DNA of 55,075 nucleotides, from positions 1 to 55,075 of the forward strand of contig SIAR01000014.1 of assembly GCA_009691705.1 (NCBI GenBank), read 5' to 3'. Below, one piece after another: positions 1-8,377 of the stretch; position 1 is the first letter of the stretch; each line of letters begins with the position of its first letter. The translations under genes and the position numbers were made by a program. The notes under the pieces are model-generated. The model was given only the letters and a program-made list of their open reading frames with translations, ran no database searches and had not been told where the DNA came from. Origin of the DNA: Phycisphaerales bacterium (GTDB taxonomy: Bacteria > Planctomycetota > Phycisphaerae > Phycisphaerales > SM1A02).

Positions 1-1271
1 ACCGCGAGGTCCCAGCGACCGTAGCCATCGTCTCCAGTGGGATTCGAGCAGGCGCTCGCACCGCAGGTCAACACGCCATACATCTTGTGGGTGCTGTCGA
101 GATAGATCGCAGAACCAGAGGATCCGCCCTCTGTGATGCCATTGTTCCATGAGAGCGAGCTCCAATTGCTGGTCGGTGAGCCGCAGTTGAACGAGGAGCT
201 GTTCTTCACTCCGAAAGAAATTGCTTGCGCGGTACCACTTGGATGGTGCAGGCCAGTCGATGCGGAGTTTGTCGCAGGGTTGGTGTTTGTCCATCCAGCC
301 CAATAAACCCCAGCAGGAAGTGCGCCGCGCGCCATGAGAAGCGTGCAGTCGCTTGTGCCATACCCAACGGTGAGATCAGCGCCCGATACGGTTGTGCCTG
401 CCGAGTTGCCCCCGGTGCACGTCGAGCGATAAAAGAAGATGAATGCAGCACTATTGGCTTCAGCTGTCGTGCTAATGCAGTGGTCTGCAGTTGAGAGATA
501 TGGAGTCTCGTCGGCAGCGGTTGTTGCCATCAACTGTGCCGAGCAGAGGTAACTAGAGCCGCCGCTCGTGAAGGTGAGCTTAGCCAATGCATTCGACTCG
601 TTGAGCCACGCGGCATAGCAGGCGGGGTTGAGCGAACATGTGCCGCCGAGTTGATCGAACATTCCAAAGACGTCGCGGTAGCCGAATGCATCCGCGGCAG
701 ATTCAAAGGGCAGCCGTGCCGTGGACTGACCGGCGGGCACAAACCATTCAATGCGAGTGCGGGTCGTTGGACCGCAGATTCCAAAGGCCTCGCCTGTTCC
801 AAAGTCGCCGGTGCCGGTCAACACGCCAGTCATCTTCTCTTCAAGATCAGGATTCACAATCGCAAGTTCTTGACCATCGGCGAGGTTGAGTCCACTGAGA
901 TGAAGTCGCGAGCTCATCGCGCCGTCGAGCACGATATCGAGTCGCCACAAATGCCCGCCTTCGACGTCGATCCATTGGCCGTCGGCGAGCGTGAAGTCGA
1001 GCACGCGTTCAATCGCAAAGCGGAATGGTTGCGAGGTGTCAGCGTTTGCGTCTTCTTTTATATAGCCCTCCACATCCATCGCATCGAGCGCGATCTGTGA
1101 CGGCGGAACAAACCAAGTTCCGTAACGTTCACTCAGCGTGGGCTCACTCGGCTTCTCGTTCGCGGGAGCAAGAAGCGGTCCATGCCCATCGGCATCGCCA
1201 GCGGCGAGCACGGCCGAACAAAGGGAAGTGGCGAGAATGCACGAGTAGGCTGCGAGCGCGGTATATCTCAT
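1..1271 (-). CDS. Secreted trypsin-like (lysyl-endopeptidase-like) serine protease, C-terminus cut by window edge
   Basis: Reading the minus strand from ATG at 1269-1271 gives an open frame of 423 codons that runs off the left edge without a stop. A GGAG ribosome-binding site sits about 8 bases upstream. The first ~24 residues form a signal peptide (hydrophobic, then A-L-A-A). A ~180-residue N-terminal region precedes a chymotrypsin-fold domain with the triad motifs TADHC (His264), SDCTLL (Asp308) and EGGSSGSAIY (Ser385). Several Cys in the catalytic part would suit disulphides in an exported enzyme. The GGSSGS form of the Ser motif and the overall layout resemble Achromobacter protease I/lysyl endopeptidases; Lys specificity is inference only. 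It is divergent from the SUMF1 genes. A C-terminal domain may lie beyond the edge. Confidence 0.85.
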   Translation of the reverse strand, partial: MRYTALAAYSCILATSLCSAVLAAGDADGHGPLLAPANEKPSEPTLSERYGTWFVPPSQIALDAMDVEGYIKEDANADTSQPFRFAIERVLDFTLADGQWIDVEGGHLWRLDIVLDGAMSSRLHLSGLNLADGQELAIVNPDLEEKMTGVLTGTGDFGTGEAFGICGPTTRTRIEWFVPAGQSTARLPFESAADAFGYRDVFGMFDQLGGTCSLNPACYAAWLNESNALAKLTFTSGGSSYLCSAQLMATTAADETPYLSTADHCISTTAEANSAAFIFFYRSTCTGGNSAGTTVSGADLTVGYGTSDCTLLMARGALPAGVYWAGWTNTNPATNSASTGLHHPSGTAQAISFGVKNSSSFNCGSPTSNWSSLSWNNGITEGGSSGSAIYLDSTHKMYGVLTCGASACSNPTGDDGYGRWDLA

Positions 1272-1443
1272 AGAAGACTCCGAGTGTGGTTTCGGTCTGG
1301 GACCAAGGATCGATGCGCCAGTAAAGTAACCCAGATTTGTGTTGGCTTCGAGTGAAAGTCGACCGTTTTCACAAAAAACTGGCTGTACCGAGGAGTGTGC
1401 GGTGGGAATCGGCGACTCGGACGTAGTTAGTTAGGATGCCAGA

Positions 1444-2373
1444 ATGATGATCTTTTATCGCATTGGAGTGTGTGTTGCGGCTGCCCTACTGTGTTTTGGA
1501 TTCGCACCCGCACAACAGCAGACTCAACTCGCATGGGCAGAGACACTCGACGCAGAGCCAAACGCCGCGATCGTCACAGATGCGGCGATACGCGCGCGAC
1601 TTGCCGCAACGGGACTTCCTTGGCGAGTGCGCGACAAGTTGAGTGGCATCGAGATGCTTCTTGTTCCTCCGGGTGCGTTCACGGTAGAAGCCAGTCCATC
1701 CGGCGCCGATTCAACCGCCTCGCAATCGCCTTCGCGAGAAGTGACGATTGCTGCTGCGTTCTATCTCGGTCGCACCGAAGTCACACAGGATGAGTGGGTG
1801 CGTTCAATGCGCGTCAATCCCAGCACGTTTCAGCGCAGCGCGTTTCAAGCGACTGCGGATGAAAAGCGCGAAAAAAATATCAGGGCGTTCATGGATCGCG
1901 GATACACCCGGCAAGAGGCCGGTGCGAAAACAGAAGTCGTCGAAGTCGAGGCTGTTGATACAAGTCATTGGCCTGTGGATTCAGTCTCTCCTGCCGATCT
2001 TCATACATTTCTTTCCAAGAATGCCTTGCTTCTTCCCACCGAAGCACAGTGGGAGTACGCGTGCCGGGCGACGACGACCAGTGAGCGATATGGAGAACTC
2101 GACGCGGTCGCTTGGTGCGGAGAAAATGCGAGCGAGCATCCGCATGTCGTTGCGACGAAGCAAGCTAATGCTTTTGGATTTCACGACACGCTTGGAAACG
2201 TCTGGGAGTGGTGTTCCGACAGATTCGCGCCCGCTGCAGACTCGAGCGAGATGCATGCGCTGCGCGGTGGAAACTGGCTCAGCCTTCCAGTTACGTGCCG
2301 CGCATCCTCTCGTATTGGCGGCTCAACAGGTCGACCCGCCTACGGCGTGCGCGTCGCTCGAAGCCCATCATGA
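1444..2373 (+). CDS. SUMF1/FGE-fold exported protein, copy 1 of 3 (divergent copy)
   Basis: 309 aa. A signal peptide covers about residues 1-24 (…FGFAPAQQQ). A short conserved lead-in (WAETL…AIVTDAAIRARLAATG) precedes the domain opening LPWRVRDKLSGIEMLLVPPG. Family motifs follow: FYLGRTEVTQDEW, LPTEAQWEYACRA, LGNVWEWCSD and RGGNW near the end. This is the formylglycine-generating-enzyme (SUMF1) fold. The first catalytic Cys of true FGEs (RGGSWxC) is Ser here and only the second (…TCR) remains, so sulfatase maturation is unlikely. Compared with copies 2 and 3 it has lost the FVMGMS segment after the first strand, suggesting faster divergence. It is the first gene of a tandem triplet with 27- and 29-bp spacers, probably one operon. 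Function unknown. Confidence 0.85.
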   Translation: MMIFYRIGVCVAAALLCFGFAPAQQQTQLAWAETLDAEPNAAIVTDAAIRARLAATGLPWRVRDKLSGIEMLLVPPGAFTVEASPSGADSTASQSPSREVTIAAAFYLGRTEVTQDEWVRSMRVNPSTFQRSAFQATADEKREKNIRAFMDRGYTRQEAGAKTEVVEVEAVDTSHWPVDSVSPADLHTFLSKNALLLPTEAQWEYACRATTTSERYGELDAVAWCGENASEHPHVVATKQANAFGFHDTLGNVWEWCSDRFAPAADSSEMHALRGGNWLSLPVTCRASSRIGGSTGRPAYGVRVARSPS

Positions 2374-2400
2374 AGTTGAATTTCATCGTAGACTGCGACG

Positions 2401-3405
2401 ATGAACAGATTCGGTACAACTGTCGTTTCGCTCGCTCTGGGGTGGGCAACTCTCAGTGGATGTTCGGCCACCGTTCATAGCGGCATCGCAAATGGATCAT
2501 CAAGCGGCTCCCTGGCGTGGGCGCAAGTGCTCGAACGTAATCCGAATCCGGCGGTTGTCACCGATGCGGCACTCTTGGCGCGCATCAAGGCGACTGGGCT
2601 TCCGTGGCGCGTGCGCGACATCGCGAGCGGCATCGAAATGTTGCTCGTTCCGCCGGGTCAGTTTGTCATGGGAATGAGCCTTGGCGACATGAGTGCGATG
2701 GAAGACGAACGGCCAGCGCATGAAGTCGTACTCACGAAGGCTTTTTATCTCGGTCGCACTGAAGTCACGCAGGATCAATGGACGCATGTGATGGGCTACA
2801 ACCAGAGTTACTTTCAAGAGGTTCGATTTCATGTCGCGAGTGGTGCTGAGCAAGACGAAAAAGTTGCAGCGCTCGTCGCAGCGGGGTTCACTCTCAATGA
2901 AGCAGAACTGAAAGCTGGCCGGAGCGCTCTCATTGAAGTCAATTCTGGACAGTGGCCAGCCGAGTCGCTCACTCCCGTCGAGTTGCTGCCATACCTCTGC
3001 AAGACTGAACTTCGCTTGCCAACCGAAGCAGAGTGGGAGTACGCCGCGCGGGCGGGTGCTCGTGAACCGCGCGACATCGAACTCGATGCGATCGCGTGGT
3101 ACTCAGAGAATGCCGAGCAACGCACCCATGCTGTGGGCGAGAAAGCCCCAAATGCATTGGGCTTTTATGACATGATCGGCAATGTGTGGGAGTGGGTCGG
3201 TGACTGGTACAGCGCCGACTACTACGCAGCATGTGAGAATGGCGTGACCGATCCAACGGGACCGGCAACGTCCGATTTTCGTGTTGCGCGCGGTGGATCA
3301 TGGGATCACGTCGCGAAGAATTGCCGCGTTTCATTTCGACAGAATCATTACATTCCAGACCCGCGCATTACCGACTTCGGATTTCGAGTCGCGCGCAATC
3401 CATAG
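2401..3405 (+). CDS. SUMF1/FGE-fold lipoprotein, copy 2 of 3
   Basis: 334 aa. The N-terminus is a lipoprotein signal: hydrophobic stretch then L-S-G-C at residues 19-22, so the mature protein is probably lipid-anchored. SUMF1 domain motifs are complete: GLPWRVRDIASGIEMLLVPP, FVMGMSLGD, FYLGRTEVTQDQW, LPTEAEWEYAARAG, IGNVWEWVGDWY, ARGGSWDHVAKNCR and a closing GFRVARNP. In the FGE active-site position RGGSW is followed by D-H instead of x-Cys, with a single Cys five residues later. It therefore lacks the copper-binding Cys pair of FGE and belongs to the wider non-FGE SUMF1 group. A roughly 48-residue insert between the QSYFQ and LPTEAEWE motifs is shared with its neighbours. Confidence 0.87.
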   Translation: MNRFGTTVVSLALGWATLSGCSATVHSGIANGSSSGSLAWAQVLERNPNPAVVTDAALLARIKATGLPWRVRDIASGIEMLLVPPGQFVMGMSLGDMSAMEDERPAHEVVLTKAFYLGRTEVTQDQWTHVMGYNQSYFQEVRFHVASGAEQDEKVAALVAAGFTLNEAELKAGRSALIEVNSGQWPAESLTPVELLPYLCKTELRLPTEAEWEYAARAGAREPRDIELDAIAWYSENAEQRTHAVGEKAPNALGFYDMIGNVWEWVGDWYSADYYAACENGVTDPTGPATSDFRVARGGSWDHVAKNCRVSFRQNHYIPDPRITDFGFRVARNP

Positions 3406-3434
3406 ACCCGCAACCCACCTCGAGGAGCGCCAGA

Positions 3435-4565
3435 ATGATTTCGAACAAATGCCCGCTACGACTTCAACAAGTCTTGTCAATTTCATATGCAGCGCTTCTC
3501 GTCGCCATCACGCTGGGTGCGCAGAGCCCGCCGGCTGCGCAGAGCCCGCCGGCTGCGCCCGTCGCAGCGGCACCAGTGCCCGCACCCGCAGCGCAAGGCC
3601 AACCACTTCTTTCGCAACGCATTGCACCTGGCACGCCGAGTGGTGACCGCATGGCCGCAGCAGCATCCCCGATGGGATGGGCTGAAACTCTTGAGCAGAG
3701 TCCAGATCCAAAGGTCGTCACCGATGCGACCCTTCGCACGGCAATCGCTGGTACTGGGTTGCCTTGGCGTGTGCGCGACAAAACCACCGGCATCGAGATG
3801 CTCCTAGTTCCATCAGGGGAGTTTGTGATGGGTATGAGCATCGGCGACACGTTTGCCAACACCGACGAGAAGCCGGCACATGAAGTCATTCTGACCAAAG
3901 CGTTTTATCTCGGCCGCACCGAAGTGACGCAAGAACAGTGGGCACGCCAAATGGGATCGAACCAGAGTTACTTTCAAGACATCAACTTTGAGGTGATTCC
4001 ACAAGAGGACCGCACCGAGCGGATCGCTGAACTCATGGAGGCTGGCTACACACGCCAGCAGGCCGAGGGCAAACTCGGTGCCGAGATCATGGCGACGGTG
4101 GTAACCACGAATTGGCCCATCGAAACGCTCACCTTTGAAGACATTCAACCATTCCTCGCCATGACCAAATTGCGTTTGCCATCCGAAGCAGAATGGGAAT
4201 ACGCCTGCCGCGCTGGATCGCGCGAACCAACCTACGGTCCGCTCAACGAGATCGCTTGGACTTCAGACAACTCAGTTGGGCGCACGCATGCCGTTGGTGA
4301 AAAGACCGCCAACGCATTGGGCTTTCATGACATGATTGGCAACGTGTGGGAATGGGTCAGTGATTGGTATGGAGCGGACTACTACCGATCATGTGAAAAC
4401 GGCGCGACGAATCCGACGGGAGCGGCGCAGAACACCTTTCGCGCGCTTCGCGGAGGTTCATGGGATCACTCCGCGCAGAATTGCCGCGCAACGTTTCGCA
4501 TGAATCACTGCACGGGCGATCCAAGAATTACTGATTTTGGATTGCGCGTGGCGCGCACGCCATAA
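3435..4565 (+). CDS. SUMF1/FGE-fold exported protein, copy 3 of 3
   Basis: 376 aa from ATG at 3435, chosen because it gives a signal peptide (residues 1-29); the frame stays open upstream into copy 2 but that would delete the leader. After the leader comes a low-complexity Ala/Pro linker (residues 30-55) containing an exact duplication, then the lead-in (WAETLEQSPDPKVVTDATLR). The SUMF1 domain has LPWRVRDKTTGIEMLLVP, FVMGMSIGD, FYLGRTEVTQEQW, LPSEAEWEYACRAG, IGNVWEWVSDWYG and LRGGSWDHSAQNCR. As in copy 2, His replaces the first FGE catalytic Cys. Residues ~181-228 are an insert including ERIAELMEAGYTRQQAEGKL, predicted helical and UBA-like by eye. Convergent with the transglutaminase-like gene, 17 bp away. 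Confidence 0.87.
   Translation: MISNKCPLRLQQVLSISYAALLVAITLGAQSPPAAQSPPAAPVAAAPVPAPAAQGQPLLSQRIAPGTPSGDRMAAAASPMGWAETLEQSPDPKVVTDATLRTAIAGTGLPWRVRDKTTGIEMLLVPSGEFVMGMSIGDTFANTDEKPAHEVILTKAFYLGRTEVTQEQWARQMGSNQSYFQDINFEVIPQEDRTERIAELMEAGYTRQQAEGKLGAEIMATVVTTNWPIETLTFEDIQPFLAMTKLRLPSEAEWEYACRAGSREPTYGPLNEIAWTSDNSVGRTHAVGEKTANALGFHDMIGNVWEWVSDWYGADYYRSCENGATNPTGAAQNTFRALRGGSWDHSAQNCRATFRMNHCTGDPRITDFGLRVARTP
3519..3554 (+). repeat. 18-bp perfect direct duplication in the Ala/Pro linker of SUMF1 copy 3
   Basis: GCGCAGAGCCCGCCGGCT occurs twice head to tail (3519-3536, 3537-3554). It is in frame, duplicating A-Q-S-P-P-A in the linker just after the signal peptide. It looks like a recent slippage event and changes only linker length. 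Confidence 0.95.
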
Positions 4566-4582
4566 GCGGCAAACTGGCGCCC

Positions 4583-5566
4583 TTAGGGCACTGGGATCAC
4601 TACATACGGTCGCGATTGAAAGTCCTGCCAGTCGGGGCCGACTTCGCCTAGGTCTGCAATGTTTCCATCTTTCCGCTCGTCAGAGGTTGTGGCCTCGGCA
4701 AGCACGAATCGCTTTCCATTGTGTGAGATTGTTCGATCAGTCGAGTGCGGCGTGACGTTGACTCCCAAGATCGCATGCCCTGAACCATCTCGCATGCTCA
4801 GCGTCACAATGACCACATCAGCCAGTTTCTTCGATCGAACGAGCGCTGCCATGAGCACGCTCTTCGAGTCACAGTCGCCCCCCTTTAGCAGCGTGATGAG
4901 CGGTGTGCGCATGCCGCAACGGTCCTTGCCGTCGGCGAGATCTATAACTGTCTCATACGGGATGCTCTGAATGAAACGAAAAATTGCAGCGACCTTGTCG
5001 CGGTCGTTGGCGATGCGGGGTGCATCACTCTCTTTGAGCACACGATCAGTCTCGCGCAGAATGCTGGCGGCGATCGGTTCAACTTTTTTGAGGCATCCAT
5101 CGATGAGCCACTGATAGTCTGCCTCGAGCACCCCCGACGATCCATCCTTTGATTCAGTGAGTCGCATGCCGTGGTGCGCAAGTTTGGTCTTCTCGAGACG
5201 CTGGCAACGCAGCTTCTCTGCCTCACTCGTAAACCCGAATTGAATCGCATCGAGCGGAACTCCAAAGTGCCTCTCGATCGATTGCGCAAGGGCCTCATCG
5301 ACCGATGCTTCGATCGAGAATCGCCACGGCGCAACTGCTGGATCACGAAACTTCACGTTGTCACGCACCGTGATCGAAGGCGCCGCATCGCGCCAGACAA
5401 ATGTGCGCTTCACAATCTGCGGCTTCACCTTGGCGGGCGCGTCGGGGGTCTTGAGCCACTGCTCAAACTTCTGGTTGTAGTCATTGGATGACCCTTGTTG
5501 GGTCGCTGCAAGCAGCCCAAACGCGATGGCAACACAGGCAACGGTTCTCGAGAGGCGGGGGGTCAC
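4583..5566 (-). CDS. Exported transglutaminase-like (cysteine protease fold) protein
   Basis: About 327 aa from GTG at 5566; a TTG three codons upstream (5575) is possible. A signal peptide (TVACVAIAFGLLAAT) is followed by a region with no recognised domain up to ~residue 185. Then comes a bacterial transglutaminase-like core: the helix AAIFRFIQSIPYETV, the Cys motif KGGDCDSKSVLMAAL (Cys about 232), the His motif GSGHAILG (His about 264) and an acidic third position in FVLAEATT. This matches the papain-like transglutaminase superfamily, whose members are often proteases or peptide-linkage enzymes rather than cross-linkers. The substrate is unknown. The stop codon sits inside a short palindrome (GCCCTTAGGGC, 4579-4589) between convergent genes. 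It is divergent from the VCBS protein with only ~60 bp between starts. Confidence 0.75.
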   Translation of the reverse strand: MTPRLSRTVACVAIAFGLLAATQQGSSNDYNQKFEQWLKTPDAPAKVKPQIVKRTFVWRDAAPSITVRDNVKFRDPAVAPWRFSIEASVDEALAQSIERHFGVPLDAIQFGFTSEAEKLRCQRLEKTKLAHHGMRLTESKDGSSGVLEADYQWLIDGCLKKVEPIAASILRETDRVLKESDAPRIANDRDKVAAIFRFIQSIPYETVIDLADGKDRCGMRTPLITLLKGGDCDSKSVLMAALVRSKKLADVVIVTLSMRDGSGHAILGVNVTPHSTDRTISHNGKRFVLAEATTSDERKDGNIADLGEVGPDWQDFQSRPYVVIPVP

Positions 5567-5626
5567 TGACTGCAATTCTACTCATCACTCTCTGGGATTT
5601 TGCCGAGTCTGGGTTACCTTGCAGGC

Positions 5627-7897
5627 GTGAAAGTGATCGCGGCGATCTCGCTGGTAGCTGTGTGTGCTCTGCATGCTGCGGCTGCGATCACGCTCGTGGG
5701 ACCGACAACAATCTCGCTGGCGCCGCTCGTCAATCCAACTCACGCTGCTGTGGCCGATGTTGATGGCAATGGAGTCGTCGACATCATTGTGAGTTGCCGT
5801 GACACCACTGGAAAGCTGGCTTTCCTGCGTGGGATCGGCGGGGGAGTCTTCGCAGCACCAGAGATCATCGCGGTCGGTGCGCCAACTGATTGGGTCGAAG
5901 TGCACGACCTCACTGGGGATGGCATCCCAGATCTGCTCGCCGCAGTGCGTTCTAATCATGGCCGGCTCGCGTTGCTGCCCGGATTGGGTGGAGGACAATT
6001 TGGAACCTCCGTGATGACTCTTGCCCAGCGCAATCCATCAAAGGTTGTGGTGCGTGACCTCGACGGCGATGGAGACCTCGATGCTGCCGTCGTGAACTAC
6101 GGGTCAAGCACCGTGGAGGTGTGGAAGTGGAGCGCTACCGAACACTTTCAGCGTTCACAAATCGTCGCAACACAACCGTGGGCGACTGCGATTCCCTATC
6201 CATTCTGCATAGTTGCAGCCGATTTCGATGGAGATTCAGACATCGATCTTGCAACGGCATCGACTGGCGCAGCAGCGGTTGCGATCATGCGCAACAATGG
6301 AGCAGGCTTCTTCGCGCAAGGCGAGTCATGGCATGTTCCGACAGTCGGAAAGGAATTCGTCGCAATCTCAAACATCGTCGAGGCGGACATCGATCTCGAT
6401 GGTGACATTGACATTCTTTCAAATGGGTTGTTGTTGAACTCTCCCAATGTGACCGTTGTCTGGGTCAACGATGGTCAGGGTCATTTCGCCGAGAAGGTTC
6501 TTCGGGCAGGCGGCACGGAGGGTTATTCGTGGACGGTCAACGCCGCAGACATGGATGGGGATGGCGATCGCGATGCGCTCATGGGATCGGCGTTGCCTGG
6601 AAAGTTGACGGTTGCCGAGGTCTCTGGATCGACCGGCGGCAACTTTGTGCACGTCACGTCCAAGGCAGCGGGGACGTTTCTGCGCGACATGACGCTTGTC
6701 GATATCGACAGCGATGGTGACCGCGACGTTGTTGCCGTCGATATCGCCGCTCACACCGTGATGATCTACCGCAACACCTCTGGAGGCGTCGCCGATGATC
6801 CGCCAGTGCCGCCGACGCCGCCACCATCCGATTCGTCGCCGCCCTTGGTGAGTGCAGCGGCGGCATCGCAGTGGCTTGCGCAGTGGCACGATGACGGAGA
6901 GTCGTTTGGCAGTGCTGTACCGCCGGCGTGCGGTGCTGGTGCAGGACTATGTGAAGAACCGCACGACACCCCAGGCTGCGTGCGCACACTCTGCTGCCAA
7001 GCGGTCTGCGAATTCAATCCGATTTGCTGTGAAGTCACATGGGATCAGAATTGCGTCGATGCCGAAGATGAACTCTGCGATGACTACAACTGCCCCAGCG
7101 CGGGCGCTTGCGATGACTTTCACGCTGGTCCAGGATGCGATGATGAATCGTGCTGCTCATTCCTTTGCGAGTTCGACGCGTTCTGTTGCTGGGCGATCTG
7201 GGATGAGGTCTGTGCCCGCGAGGCAACGGCACTCTGCGGCGCATCGCCTTGTTCGATTGGTCACGATGCCAGCGCGATCGAGCTCGCAGAGATTTGCTAC
7301 CAACGCATTGACGAGGGATGCAACAGAGCGGGCACCGCCGCGACCCGCGTCGCATGTGGTCAGACATTCGAGTCGACAATCTCGACAGAGACGACCCGCG
7401 ATACAGATTGGTTTCGACTCGACGCGCTCACCTGCCGCACCGAGATCACCGTCGCGAGCGAGTTTCCTGCCTTGGCAATCATCGTGCGGGGTGCGTGCGA
7501 GGGTCCTCTGCAAGTTAGTGCGACTCTCGAGATTCCACCGTGCACGACACGATCGCTCACACTCGCCGCCGCGAACGACTGGCTTGTCATCGCCGCTGCG
7601 AATGCAGACCGGCCATTTCGAAGCGCATTTCCGTGCGATATTGAAAATCCAGACGCGCCGCCCCCCGGTCCCGATGATCCGCCATACGTCCCGAGTTTCT
7701 TTGGACTGCACTACCGCGTTTCATTCGCGCCGCAGGTCGTAGTCGGCGACATCAATGGCGATGGAAGGGTCGATGGCGGTGACCTCGCGGCGCTCCTGAG
7801 CGGTTGGGGAGGTGGCGGCGCAGCAGATCTCGATGGCAGCGGCGTCGTCGACGGCCTCGATCTTGCCACACTGCTCTCGAATTGGGGGGCGAATTGA
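5627..7897 (+). CDS. Large secreted VCBS/FG-GAP protein with Cys-rich double repeat and dockerin-like C-terminus
   Basis: 756 aa from GTG at 5627, which leaves a clean signal peptide (KVIAAISLVAVCALHAAAA); an in-frame TTG at 5600 would add nine residues. Residues ~30-390 hold repeated Asp-rich Ca-binding motifs (DVDGNGVVDI, DLDGDGDLDA, DFDGDSDIDL, DMDGDGDRDA), forming an FG-GAP/VCBS beta-propeller. A Pro-rich linker (~residue 395) leads to two copies of a Cys-rich unit, each with a Gly-Cys, a CC pair, a second Cys pair and W-D-x-x-C. A beta-sandwich-like segment follows. The last ~50 residues are two dockerin/EF-hand-like loops (GDINGDGRVDGGDL and DLDGSGVVDGLDL) ending in NWGAN. It is probably a surface or secreted protein; the ligand is unknown. 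Confidence 0.85.
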   Translation: MKVIAAISLVAVCALHAAAAITLVGPTTISLAPLVNPTHAAVADVDGNGVVDIIVSCRDTTGKLAFLRGIGGGVFAAPEIIAVGAPTDWVEVHDLTGDGIPDLLAAVRSNHGRLALLPGLGGGQFGTSVMTLAQRNPSKVVVRDLDGDGDLDAAVVNYGSSTVEVWKWSATEHFQRSQIVATQPWATAIPYPFCIVAADFDGDSDIDLATASTGAAAVAIMRNNGAGFFAQGESWHVPTVGKEFVAISNIVEADIDLDGDIDILSNGLLLNSPNVTVVWVNDGQGHFAEKVLRAGGTEGYSWTVNAADMDGDGDRDALMGSALPGKLTVAEVSGSTGGNFVHVTSKAAGTFLRDMTLVDIDSDGDRDVVAVDIAAHTVMIYRNTSGGVADDPPVPPTPPPSDSSPPLVSAAAASQWLAQWHDDGESFGSAVPPACGAGAGLCEEPHDTPGCVRTLCCQAVCEFNPICCEVTWDQNCVDAEDELCDDYNCPSAGACDDFHAGPGCDDESCCSFLCEFDAFCCWAIWDEVCAREATALCGASPCSIGHDASAIELAEICYQRIDEGCNRAGTAATRVACGQTFESTISTETTRDTDWFRLDALTCRTEITVASEFPALAIIVRGACEGPLQVSATLEIPPCTTRSLTLAAANDWLVIAAANADRPFRSAFPCDIENPDAPPPGPDDPPYVPSFFGLHYRVSFAPQVVVGDINGDGRVDGGDLAALLSGWGGGGAADLDGSGVVDGLDLATLLSNWGAN

Positions 7898-7907
7898 AGT
7901 GCGCCCC
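7884..7907. terminator. Possible hairpin between convergent genes
   Basis: GGGGCG (7886-7891) can pair with CGCCCC (7902-7907) around a 10-base loop that contains the stop codon of the VCBS gene. No T-run follows on either strand, so this is only a weak candidate for a bidirectional 3'-end signal. Confidence 0.3.
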
Positions 7908-7927
7908 GCTGAACTAGTTAGCGCGAG

Positions 7928-8251
7928 TCAACCCTCTTTGGCGGTCTGCTCAGCCGCTGCCTGGTAGCAGCGCGTCATTTCGTTGCGCACGGTTTCGTTG
8001 CTGACAATCACGCCGCGACTTTTGAGATCGGCGACAACCTTCGCAAGCACATCCGCATCGCCTGGAGTCTTTAGGTCAGATTGAATGATTTCAACTGCGT
8101 ACGCGGCGATCTCGTCGGCCGACATCTTGGTGCGATCGCCAACCCACTGCGCAAGCAATTTATTGCGCCGTGCCTCAGCGCGAAATCGCTTCGTCTCATC
8201 AAAGGCAAACTTATTTTCGAGTGCATCTTCGCGTTGTGAAAAACCTGACAT
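7928..8251 (-). CDS. DUF1476 family protein (ATPase inhibitor subunit zeta homologue)
   Basis: 107 aa, the usual size of the family. The N-terminus (FSQREDALENKFAFDETKRFRAEARRNKLLAQW) and the helical remainder (ADEIAAYAVEIIQSDL, DADVLAKVVADLKSRG) match DUF1476, the zeta subunit that blocks F1-ATPase hydrolysis in Paracoccus and relatives. The N-terminal segment, the inhibitory part in the Paracoccus protein, is intact. The start at 8251 is supported by an AAGGAGA ribosome-binding site 8 bases upstream. The protein is soluble with no signal. It lies 44 kb from the ATP synthase operon in this window. The family is mainly alphaproteobacterial, so its presence here is notable. That it inhibits this organism's ATP synthase is inference. 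Confidence 0.85.
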   Translation of the reverse strand: MSGFSQREDALENKFAFDETKRFRAEARRNKLLAQWVGDRTKMSADEIAAYAVEIIQSDLKTPGDADVLAKVVADLKSRGVIVSNETVRNEMTRCYQAAAEQTAKEG

Positions 8252-8377
8252 AGTTCGATCTCCTTGAGGCGAGCCATAGTATCGTTCGCGATACGCAATG
8301 GAAAACCAACCGGCATTGCACAGACCTTGACGCGGCCCGCGCAGACAACTGCCGCGACATAGCCAGCCGGTTCTGGC

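Noticed and set aside
1444-4565. SUMF1 triplet as sulfatase-activating enzymes
   Set aside because: The first catalytic Cys is replaced in all three copies and no sulfatase gene is nearby.
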